DNA of 64,000 nt from Paludisphaera rhizosphaerae. Lineage in GTDB: Bacteria > Planctomycetota > Planctomycetia > Isosphaerales > Isosphaeraceae. The position numbers and the translations under genes were made by a program. The stretch is taken from the NCBI RefSeq assembly GCF_011065895.1, contig NZ_JAALCR010000019.1, positions 1 through 64,000 of the forward strand, in the 5' to 3' direction. Every line of letters starts with the position of its first letter. Position 1 is the stretch's first letter. This document shows positions 17,561 to 25,296 of the stretch, piece after piece. Below the pieces are notes generated by a model. The model saw only the letters and a list, made by a program, of their open reading frames with translations, searched no databases and was not told where the DNA came from.

Positions 17561-19592
17561 CTTCCAGGCCACGTTTCTCGTCTTGTTGAAGAAGGCTCGG
17601 CGGCTCTGGGTTCGCGACTCGCTGGGGCCCTGGCTGCATCAGGTCGCCATGCGGACCGCCCTGTGCGCCCGGGCGAACGCCGCGAGACGGAGGAAGCTCG
17701 CGCAGGCCGTCGCCGACCGAGCGGACGCCGCGGCGGGCGAGGACCGCCGGATCGGCTTCGAGCTGGAGGCGGTCCTCCACGCCGAGATCGATCGGCTCCC
17801 GGAACGCTATCGGGCGCCGATCGTCCTCTGCGACCTGGAAGGGCTCACCTGCGAGGAGGCGGCGCACCGGTTGGGGCGGCCGGTCGGCACGGTCAAGAGC
17901 TGGCGCTCGCGAGGCCGCGACCGCCTCCGCTCGCGACTGCTCAAACGGGGCTTCGCACCCGCCGCCTTCCCGCTCCTCGCGATCAACGGCGAAACCGCCC
18001 GCGCCGCGATGGCGCTCGCCCGATCTCTCCCCGCCGAGTGGACGTCCGGGAAGGTCTCGGCGTCCGTCCAGGGCCTCGTGCAAGGAGCGCTCAAGTCCAT
18101 GCTCGTCCTCAAGCTGAACGCCGCCGTCGCCCCAGCCCTTTTGCTGACGTTCGTCACCACCGGCCTCGCCGCCTGGGGCTTCGATCGAGAGGCCGGGCCG
18201 AAACGCGACGAGAACCGGAACCAACCGGCGGCCGTCACTCCGACGTCGGCCCCCGTCCCGATCGCTCCTCATGCCGTGGCCGGCGAGGGCCGTCCGGCCG
18301 TCGAATGGCCGCTCACCCTGCGGGAGGCCCTCCGGATCGGGCTCGAAAGCTCCGACCGAATCGACTCGGTCGCCGTCGAGGGGTCCGAGACGATCGTCAG
18401 GCCCCGTCGCGTCGGCAATCCCCTGGTCTTCAAGGCTGAGTCCGAGGTTCACGTGAGGAGTATCGAGACCCAGTACTGGCATCTTCTGGCCTCTCGTCGG
18501 GCGGCCGAAGGCTGGGAACGGGCCTCGGAGCTCGGCCGAGAACTGAAGAATCGCGAGGTCGCCAGGGTCGCCGCCGGCGAGAAGGATCTCGAAGGGCTGG
18601 AGCAGACGATCCGCGTCCTGGATCGAGCACGAACCGAGGCCGACGGCGCCCAGCGAGACGCGAAGGCCGCCGAGCAGACGCTCCGCAGCCTCCTCAAGAC
18701 GTCGGAGACCGACGACAGGCGGATCGTCCCCACCACGCCCCCGAGGACGGAGGAACGGAAGCTGGATTGGGAGGTCGCCCTGCGGGACATGGGCCGCAAC
18801 CACGCCGGAATCCTGCGGGCCGAGGCCGTGGTCAGGGGGCCGGAGGCACGGCGTCAGGTCGTCCACGAAGCGACGCACGCGCTGAGCCGAATCTGGTTGG
18901 AGCTGGATGCCAATTACAAACAACTTCAAACGGCCTCGAAACGCCGCGAGGCCGCGTCCGCCGCCGCACAAGCCCGGCGCGCCGCGTATGAGCAGGGGCA
19001 GGTCGCCGGCGCGGCTTACGGCGAGGCGATCATCCAGGCCGCCGAAGCCGCCGCCCTGGAGATGCAGTACCTGGCCACGTTCAACACCGCGATCGCGAAT
19101 CTTGAAGAGGCCAAGGGGACCCTCCTGGCGTATCAAGGGGTCCGGATCGTGGACGCGAAGCCCGACGCTTCGCAGGGTGTCCCGTCCGTCGCCTCCGCCA
19201 ACCCTCACACGCCCGAGGCCGGGCCGAATCCCCCGACTGAGATTCGCCCGAGCGTCCACCCCGATGGCCGCGTCGAGCCCGTGGCGATCGCGCCGGAACT
19301 CCTCCGGGGCGCGACGTACTCCTTCAACGTTTCCTTCGGCGCCGGCCCGAACCCCTATGAAATCCGGGGCTCGTTCACGGTCACGCCACCGGCCGCAGGC
19401 CGCTGAGTCGGCCTCTACGGTTAGGCTCGGGTCAGACAGACCCTGGCCACGCAGACCGAGTTTGGCGAGGCACGTCGACCGACCTTGGCCAGGGCCCGGA
19501 GTTGGCCATGGCCCGAATTTGGTCAGACACCCCAAAGGGGGATGGTCTGGCTGGATCCGGGAAGCTTTGGAGGGAGGCAACAGTGCGGACAT

Positions 19593-19967
19593 CCGCCTTC
19601 GGGGCGGACTTCGGGCTTATCGCTTCTTGCCCCCGACGCCGGGCACGGACGCGACTTGTTTCATCCACGCCGCGATCTGGCGTTCGTCAAGGTCGTCCAC
19701 GGATTGGAGCTCCACGCCCCGCGTCGACCTGCCCATTCCCACGGGCGTCACCGGCGGTACGGGCTCGAGCGCTGCGCCGTTGATGAACATGAGTTTGACG
19801 TGGCCGGCGAAGCCGCCGCAACAGAAACACCAGCCGTCGCCGACCCCATAGTACGACATGCCCCACTTCACGGAGCGCTGCAAGCCGGGCAGCGTCTCGG
19901 CCGCCAGGGCGTCGACCCTTTCGGCGATGCCGCGCTGCGGTTGCGGCAGGCTGGCGATGTAGGCGAA
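19593..19967. repeat. Second copy of the 375-bp duplication
   Basis: Matches 16464-16838 in direct orientation, offset 3129 bp. From the stop codon inwards 351 bp differ at three positions; identity weakens just outside the stop. Similar but degraded sequence (CGGAGTTGGCCA, GGAAG..TTGGAGGGAG) precedes both copies at about 16.27-16.34 and 19.49-19.58 kb, so the duplicated unit was longer. Confidence 0.85.
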
Positions 19968-20120
19968 GACCGGCTTGTCGCCGACCGCAGCCTTGGCGGG
20001 GCTTGCCCTGCCGGTCATGGCTTCCGGCAGCGTCGTGGCGGCTTCGCCTTGCGCTTTCGTGCGTTCCGCCGTTTTCCGGACTGCGGATTTGGAAGTCTCG
20101 TCGGCCTTGCGGGCGGGCAT
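19617..20120 (-). CDS. DUF1801 domain protein (complete copy)
   Basis: 167 residues. An Ala/Lys-rich N-terminus (MPARKADETSKSAVRKTAER) precedes a DUF1801/YdhG-like domain from about 51: IASLPQPQRGIAERVDALA, VKWGMSYYGVGDGWCFCCGG, KLMFINGAALEPVP, ending VASVPGVGGKKR. The family resembles frataxin-fold and YdhG proteins of unknown function. AGGA precedes the ATG at a suitable distance. A truncated near-identical copy lies 3.1 kb away on the same strand. Confidence 0.85.
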   Translation of the reverse strand: MPARKADETSKSAVRKTAERTKAQGEAATTLPEAMTGRASPAKAAVGDKPVFAYIASLPQPQRGIAERVDALAAETLPGLQRSVKWGMSYYGVGDGWCFCCGGFAGHVKLMFINGAALEPVPPVTPVGMGRSTRGVELQSVDDLDERQIAAWMKQVASVPGVGGKKR

Positions 20121-20373
20121 GGTGGGATCCTCGAAACCCCGAACATTTTCGCCGTGCTCCCTACTCGACGGTACGAAGTCATACTTGCCGCCGACGAGGG
20201 CGTCAATCTCGTCGACCTTTCGAAGGCAAACCGCTTCAAGACCGCCTGGCCACGAACCGATAAACCTCTTGTGCTTTGCCAGTGCTCTGCGCCAAAACCT
20301 TATGCTACTCGGCGGTTCGCCGCCCAGTATTGCACCCGCCGCGAGCGGCAGGCGAGGCACCCACAATCGAAGG

Positions 20374-20404
20374 CCGGGTAGGTTATGCCTGCCCGGCCTT
20401 CGGT
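20374..20404. terminator. Strong GC hairpin
   Basis: GAAGGCCGGGTAGG and CCTGCCCGGCCTTC are inverted repeats (one mismatch) around a 4-base loop. There is no T run on the plus strand. It could end transcription on either strand or be a repeat. Confidence 0.45.
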
Positions 20405-20515
20405 GTTTCCTGGGCTCACTGGCCGCCCATCATCTCTTCGAGGCGCAGCACTCATCGGGCCGAGACACCGGCCACCGGCTGTGAGACGGGTCACGCCCGT
20501 GGACCAGGCAACCCA

Positions 20516-20542
20516 GGCGGACGCCGTAAATCCGCCCTTTTT
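20516..20542 (+). terminator. Terminator-like hairpin with T run
   Basis: GGCGGA and TCCGCC form a 6-bp stem around nine bases, followed by CTTTTT. No plus-strand gene ends here, so it might belong to an unrecognised RNA or be chance. Confidence 0.4.
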
Positions 20543-21079
20543 CGCACGACCCCTTCCACCCGCCGTCGTCCCCACAATGGTGTTGAATCGGCGGCGCGGA
20601 AGGACGAGACCGAAACCATATTGAAGGTGAGGGTTCTGGTTCGCACCGTTCCTTGGCAGGCCGGATGTGGTGGAGAAGCCGTCGCGGGACTTGCGGAAGT
20701 GCGCGAACGAAGCCGCGCGATGAGAAAGGCAAATCCTTGGCTGACAAGGAGTTGTCTTCGGGAAGCCGGTTGGCTCCGTTTGCGAGCGAAGCCGATTTCG
20801 GGTTCGCTCGGTTCGGCGGCTCGCGGATTGGCCCGAGTTATTCGCCGCGGGAGGCAGGACGATGATACCCTGGCTGCACCCGTTGCGATGCGGAGGTGGA
20901 GACGCTGGGTTTCGGGAAATCGCGTCGGAGGTCACACTGGAGGGGGTCTCGCGTCGGAGGCCGACTCGGAGCTGGGCGTCCTGTCATCGCCTGGTCGTTT
21001 TGTGGGATGGGCTTCAACCCGCCCTGTGCGAGAGAATCTCGATCGAGTCCCTGTCCACCTGCCTGGGAGAATGCGGCTG

Positions 21080-23365
21080 ATGACGTTGGAGATTCCGACG
21101 CGCGAAGAGTTGTACGTGCGGTATGTGGACCAGTTGCCCTACACGCCCTACCCCGTCCAGGACCTTGCGCTGGCGGCCTGGTTCGAGTCCGAGGAAGGCG
21201 TCCTCGTCTGCGCGCCGACGGGTACGGGCAAGACCCTGATCGCCGAGGCGGCCCTCTTCGAGGCGCTCCATACGGGGAAGGTCGCCTACTACACGACGCC
21301 CCTGATCGCGCTGACGGAGCAGAAATTCCAGGAGATGCAGGATCGCGCGGTCGAGTGGGGGTTCCGTCGCGAGGACGTGGGGCTGGTCACCGGCAGTCGC
21401 AAGGTCAACCCGGACGCCTCGGTGCTCATCGTCGTGGCGGAGATCCTCCTGAACCGGCTGCTCAACCGGGCCGACTTCTCCAACGTGACGGCCTGCGTCA
21501 TGGACGAGTTCCACAACTTCGCCGAGATCGATCGCGGGATCGTCTGGGAGCTGTCGCTCGGCATGCTCCCCAAGCACGTCCGCCTGCTGCTGCTCTCGGC
21601 GACGGTCGGAAATGCGGGCGAGTTCGTCGGCTGGCTGGCGACCCAACACGACCGCAAGATCAGGGTGGTGGAGGGCACAGAGCGTAAAGTGCCGCTGACC
21701 TACGAGTGGGTCCCCGACAAGTTCCTCAACGAGCACCTCGTCGTGATGGCGGGGGGCGACGAGGAAGGCCCCCGGACGCCCGCCCTGGTCTTCTGCTTCG
21801 ACCGCGAGGAGTGCTGGAGCGTCGCCGAGAACGTCATGGGCAAGGACCTCAACCTGTCCGACGAGCAGAAGAAGGAACTCCACGACCGGGTCAACGCGAT
21901 CGACTTCAGCCAGGGGGCCGGCCCCAAGCTCAAGCGACTGCTCCACCGAGGCGTCGGAGTCCACCACGCCGGGCTGCTGCCGAAGTATCGCCTGGCCGTC
22001 GAGGACCTCTTCCAGCGCAAGCTTCTCCCCGTGGTCGTCTGCACCGAGACCCTGGCGGCCGGCATCAACCTTCCGGCGCGTTCGGTGGTGCTCTCGTCGC
22101 TGGTGAAGGGCCCCTTCGGCGAGAAGAAGCTGATCTACTCCAGCATCGCCCACCAGATCTTCGGCCGGGCCGGCCGGCCGCAGTTCGACGACCGAGGGTT
22201 CGTCTACGCCCTGGCCCACCCCGACGACGTCGACATCGCGCGGTGGAAGGTGAAGTACGACGCCATCCCCGAGGACACTCGCGACCCGGGCCTGCAGAAG
22301 GCGAAGAAGGCCCTCAAGAAGAAGAAGCCGAAGCGCCGCGAGACCGAGCAATACTGGGTCGAGGGGCACTTCAACCAGCTCCAGTCCGCCCCGCCGGGCA
22401 AGCTCTACAGCAAGGGGCCGCTCCCCTGGCGGCTGCTGGCGTATTTGCTCGAAGTCTCGCCGGAAGTGGAAGGCATCCGCGTCGCGGTCCGCAAGCGGCT
22501 GATGGACGACCCGCGGATCGCCGCGGGCGAGAAGGCGCTCGACCGGATGCTGCTGGCGCTACAGGCCGGCGGGTTCGTGACCCTGAGCCCCGAGCCGCCC
22601 CCCCCGCCGGAGGACGGCCAGCCCCCGACCCCCTACACGCCGACCCTGGCCCAGCCGACCCCCGCGCTGGGGAAACTGCTGGCCTTCCGGAGCATCCATC
22701 CCCTCTACGGCGCCTTCCTGACCGAGATGCTGATCGAGGCCGACGCCGAGGAGCGCATCCAGGCGATGGAGAGCGCTCTGGAGATGCCCGGCCCGGTCCG
22801 GAAGCGTCTCCGAGTCCCGCTCAAGATGCTGGAGTCGGGCGCCCTCGCCACCTCGAAGCTCGACGCCGAGCTGATCCAGCGCGGGCTCATGATCGCGAAG
22901 GTCGAGAAAGAAGAGGAGGAAGAGGACGACGACGACGCCTGGGAAGAGCGGCCGCCGAGCTTCGCGGACAAGCTCCGGTCGTACTTCGACCACGTCTACC
23001 CCGAGGTCACCGACGTCCGCACGCACCCGCTCTGGTGCGCCGGCGAGCTGATCGAGTTCGGCGGCAACTTCAACAAGTTCGTGACGAGCCTCGACCTGAC
23101 CAAGCAGGAGGGGATCGTCTTCCGCCACGTCCAGCGGATGATCATGCTCTGCGGCGAGTTTGAAAGGGCCCTCGCCCTCGAAGTCGACGCCGACGCCAAC
23201 CCCGCCAACCTCGCCTGGCGGGCCGAGCTGCACGAACTGGCCACGAAGCTGACCGAGAGCTGCCGGGTCGTCGACCCCACCAGCACCGATCACCTCATCG
23301 AGCGGATCGCCGAGCCCGACATGATCGACGCCGAAGCCGCGAAGCTCGCCGGCGGGGCGACCTGA
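21080..23365 (+). CDS. Ski2/Mtr4-like DExH box RNA/DNA helicase
   Basis: 761 residues. Superfamily 2 helicase: Q-tip region YTPYPVQDLALAAW, Walker A CAPTGTGKT (near 50), motif II DEFHNF, motif III LLSATVGN, and C-terminal motifs VGVHHAGLLPKYR, VVVCTETLAAGINLPAR and QIFGRAGRPQFDDRG. These are the Ski2-like family hallmarks. A Lys/Arg-rich insertion (AKKALKKKKPKRRE, near 417) and an acidic stretch (EKEEEEEDDDDAWEE, near 620) follow, then a helical C-terminal domain. Probably unwinds structured RNA or DNA. I prefer the ATG at 21080 because GGGAGA lies about ten bases upstream; the ATG at 21071 is too close to it. Confidence 0.93.
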   Translation: MTLEIPTREELYVRYVDQLPYTPYPVQDLALAAWFESEEGVLVCAPTGTGKTLIAEAALFEALHTGKVAYYTTPLIALTEQKFQEMQDRAVEWGFRREDVGLVTGSRKVNPDASVLIVVAEILLNRLLNRADFSNVTACVMDEFHNFAEIDRGIVWELSLGMLPKHVRLLLLSATVGNAGEFVGWLATQHDRKIRVVEGTERKVPLTYEWVPDKFLNEHLVVMAGGDEEGPRTPALVFCFDREECWSVAENVMGKDLNLSDEQKKELHDRVNAIDFSQGAGPKLKRLLHRGVGVHHAGLLPKYRLAVEDLFQRKLLPVVVCTETLAAGINLPARSVVLSSLVKGPFGEKKLIYSSIAHQIFGRAGRPQFDDRGFVYALAHPDDVDIARWKVKYDAIPEDTRDPGLQKAKKALKKKKPKRRETEQYWVEGHFNQLQSAPPGKLYSKGPLPWRLLAYLLEVSPEVEGIRVAVRKRLMDDPRIAAGEKALDRMLLALQAGGFVTLSPEPPPPPEDGQPPTPYTPTLAQPTPALGKLLAFRSIHPLYGAFLTEMLIEADAEERIQAMESALEMPGPVRKRLRVPLKMLESGALATSKLDAELIQRGLMIAKVEKEEEEEDDDDAWEERPPSFADKLRSYFDHVYPEVTDVRTHPLWCAGELIEFGGNFNKFVTSLDLTKQEGIVFRHVQRMIMLCGEFERALALEVDADANPANLAWRAELHELATKLTESCRVVDPTSTDHLIERIAEPDMIDAEAAKLAGGAT

Positions 23366-23536
23366 CGTTCGGACTCGTTGGGGTCAACAACGACTTACAA
23401 CTCGGTGTCGCCGAGGTGAAAGCTCGGCGAGCCGGGGCTGCTTGCGAGGGATATCAGGACGCTGACGTCTGCCTCCCCAGGAGCCTTGAGGAACTCATAC
23501 CTAATTCGGGTATCATCCCTGACCCATCGGGCGCGA

Positions 23537-24019
23537 ATGATCATCTTCCTTCGACGTTTGCTGCTGCTGTTGTCGCTGATGTTCTGGCAGGGCGGATTCA
23601 CGTTCTACGGGGCGGTCGTCGTTCCCATCGGGAGTTCCCTGCTCGGCTCTGGAACAGAGCAGGGATTCATCACCCGCTCCGTAACGAACTACCTCAACCT
23701 GGCAGGTGTGGTGGCCCTGGCGATCTGGGCCTGGGAACTCGCGGCGGTGCGGGGTACTTCCTCCGGCGGCCGGCGGCTTCGCTTCTCGATCTGGACTGGT
23801 TGCGCGCTCTGTCAAGTCGCGCTGATCTGGATGCATTGGAAGCTCGATCAATTCCTGGTTCCAGAGGACGCGACGATACTCGATCCGCAGCGATTCCATT
23901 CGCTGCACGAGACCTACCTCACGATCAGCGGCGTCCAATGGGGAGGATGTCTCGTTCTCACGGCGCTGACCCTCTGGTCGTGGCGAGTCGAGGATAGCGC
24001 CCCTGTTTCTCCGTCCTGA
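23537..24019 (+). CDS. Small four-helix membrane protein
   Basis: 160 residues from MIIFLRRLLLLLSLMFW. Hydrophobic segments lie near 3-30, 50-70, 88-110 and 130-150; the aromatic-rich first segments (GGFTFYGAVVVPIG) resemble DUF4149-like membrane proteins. A 17-residue longer form starting at 23486 is possible. Function unknown; no operon partner. Confidence 0.7.
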   Translation: MIIFLRRLLLLLSLMFWQGGFTFYGAVVVPIGSSLLGSGTEQGFITRSVTNYLNLAGVVALAIWAWELAAVRGTSSGGRRLRFSIWTGCALCQVALIWMHWKLDQFLVPEDATILDPQRFHSLHETYLTISGVQWGGCLVLTALTLWSWRVEDSAPVSPS

Positions 24020-24112
24020 AGACTGGTCCGCTCGGCCGGACGTGAAGGCTCGGCGAAACAACTTATCGGTCAAATTGCTAAGCGTATGCTTGCGCGAGTA
24101 TGACTTGAGACG

Positions 24113-24484
24113 TCAGCCCTTCTCCTTTTTCTTCCTTGCGTCGCCTTTGTCGCCCCGCCTGCTCCGCTTGTCCGTCGCCGCTCGTTCTCGAAGCTCCAGG
24201 GCAGAGACCTGGAGCGCATCGCAGTTGCGAACGAGAAAGCCCACGATGAGCGCAAGCTCCCTCTGGGTGTAGCCCGCCGCGATCTCGTCCAACCTCGACG
24301 AGAAGCCCTCGAACAGCCTGGACATCGCGCCAAGGCGCGAAAGCACGACCCGGACGACGACCCGCCGGCGATCTTCGGATCGTCCTCGCGCTTCACGAAG
24401 CCGCAACGCTCCAGCCGGTCGACGGCGGCCGTGATCGCCCCGGTCGTGATCGCGGTCATCCGGGCCAGAAGGCCGGGTTGCGCG
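24113..24484 (-). pseudogene. MarR-type regulator, 5'-deleted and frameshifted
   Basis: One frame gives the recognition-helix part MTAITTGAITAAVDRLERCG and VKREDDPKIAGG; a shifted frame continues with VVVRVVLSRLGAMSRLFEGF, RLDEIAAGYTQRELALIVGF and a Lys/Arg-rich end. This is the second half of a MarR winged-helix protein broken by a frameshift near the wing. The first half is absent: the sequence changes at about 24.48 kb into the truncated methyltransferase on the other strand. Confidence 0.75.
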
Positions 24485-25078
24485 GTGGTACGCCCGGAAC
24501 ACGATCAGTACCAGCAGGCGGCTCGTGAGATCGCCCCCACGCTCCAGGGCGGCAGCCAGGTCCTCGAAGTGGCCCCCGGGCCGGGGTACTTCGCCATCGC
24601 CCTGGCCGAGTTGGGCTCGTTCCGCATCGTCGGCCTGGACATCAGCCGCTCGTTCGTCGAGATCGCCGCCGCCAATGCGGAGAAGGCGGGCGTCGATGTC
24701 GAGTTCCGGCAGGGCGACGCCTCGGCGGCCCCGTTCGAGGATGATTCGTTCGACCTCATCTACTGCCGAGCGGCCTTCAAGAACTTCTCGGATCCGGTCG
24801 GCGTGCTCAAGGAGATGCACCGCATGCTGAAGCCGGGCGGGAGGGCGGTCATCTCCGACCTGCGGAAGGACGCCTCCGCCGCCGACATCCAGGCCGCCGT
24901 CGAAGGGATGCACCTGGGAGCGATCAACTCCGTGCTGACCCAGTGGATCTTCCGGCATTCTCTGCTCAAGCGAGCCTACCTGCCCGACGACCCCCGACGC
25001 ATGGCCTCGCAAACTCCCTTCGGCTCTTGCGAAATCGAGCCGGAATCCATCGGCATGAAGGTCTCGTTCCGCAAGTGA
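24485..25078 (+). CDS. SAM-dependent methyltransferase, probably N-terminally truncated
   Basis: From the GTG (VVRPEHDQYQ) 197 residues. Class I methyltransferase: motif I VLEVAPGPGYFAIALAELG, VGLDISRSFVEIAAANA, motif for acidic SAM contact FRQGDASAAPF, and SFDLIYCRAAFKNFSDPVG; C-terminus complete (IEPESIGMKVSFRK). The members of this family that I know have several more residues before motif I, here replaced by antisense marR sequence. Likely product of a deletion that removed the shared promoter region of a divergent marR/methyltransferase pair; expression is doubtful. Confidence 0.75.
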   Translation: MVRPEHDQYQQAAREIAPTLQGGSQVLEVAPGPGYFAIALAELGSFRIVGLDISRSFVEIAAANAEKAGVDVEFRQGDASAAPFEDDSFDLIYCRAAFKNFSDPVGVLKEMHRMLKPGGRAVISDLRKDASAADIQAAVEGMHLGAINSVLTQWIFRHSLLKRAYLPDDPRRMASQTPFGSCEIEPESIGMKVSFRK

Positions 25079-25296
25079 TCCCCGCCGGGCCGCCCGGGCG
25101 TCGGGCGTCCCCGCCGACCGATGCCCCGACACCTCAGGTCAAGCGGTCGATGAGGGTGGGCGTCGCTCGATTCTCGAACATCGTGATGATGTAAGCCGTG
25201 GGTCGAAAATCGAGCGGTCGAGCGAGATTCTTGAGCGCGCCGGGGACGCTGCCCCCTCAAATAGGGTGGTGACACGCGGCCGGGAGCGTCGGGAAT

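Larger units (their letters stand above)
17026..19406 (+). pseudogene. ECF sigma factor fused to TolC-like outer-membrane efflux part, split by a palindromic element
   Basis: The 5' part (ATG after GGAGGA) encodes sigma region 2 up to EVQDAFQA, then runs into an inserted element and stops at TGA (17275-17277). After the element the frame resumes exactly with TFLVLLKKARRLW. Removing the 305-bp element and one 12-bp target copy restores one frame of 687 codons. The restored protein has sigma regions 2 and 4 (LERYRAPIVLCDLEGLTCEE, GRPVGTVKSWRSRGRDRL), a membrane helix (near 270: APALLLTFVTTGLAAWGF), then a TolC-like start (PLTLREALRIGLESSD) and long coiled-coil helices rich in Ala/Glu/Arg to a Gly-rich end. 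The 3' part may still be expressed from an internal start. Confidence 0.85.
20121..21079. other. Gene-poor 960 bp with repeats and hairpins
   Basis: The open frame that continues upstream of the helicase here is not protein-like. The stretch holds the hairpin near 20.37-20.40 kb, a terminator-like hairpin at 20516, and short recurring words of the type CGAACGAAGCC and GCGAGCGAAGCC (about 20.70 and 20.79 kb) that also occur in the desert at 34.7-35.1 kb. Confidence 0.5.

Noticed and set aside
20374-20404. tRNA or riboswitch
   Set aside because: A single hairpin without cloverleaf arms or conserved riboswitch core.
20276-21070. Upstream extension of the helicase frame
   Set aside because: Not protein-like and contains repeat words and a terminator-like hairpin; the helicase domain begins right after the chosen ATG.
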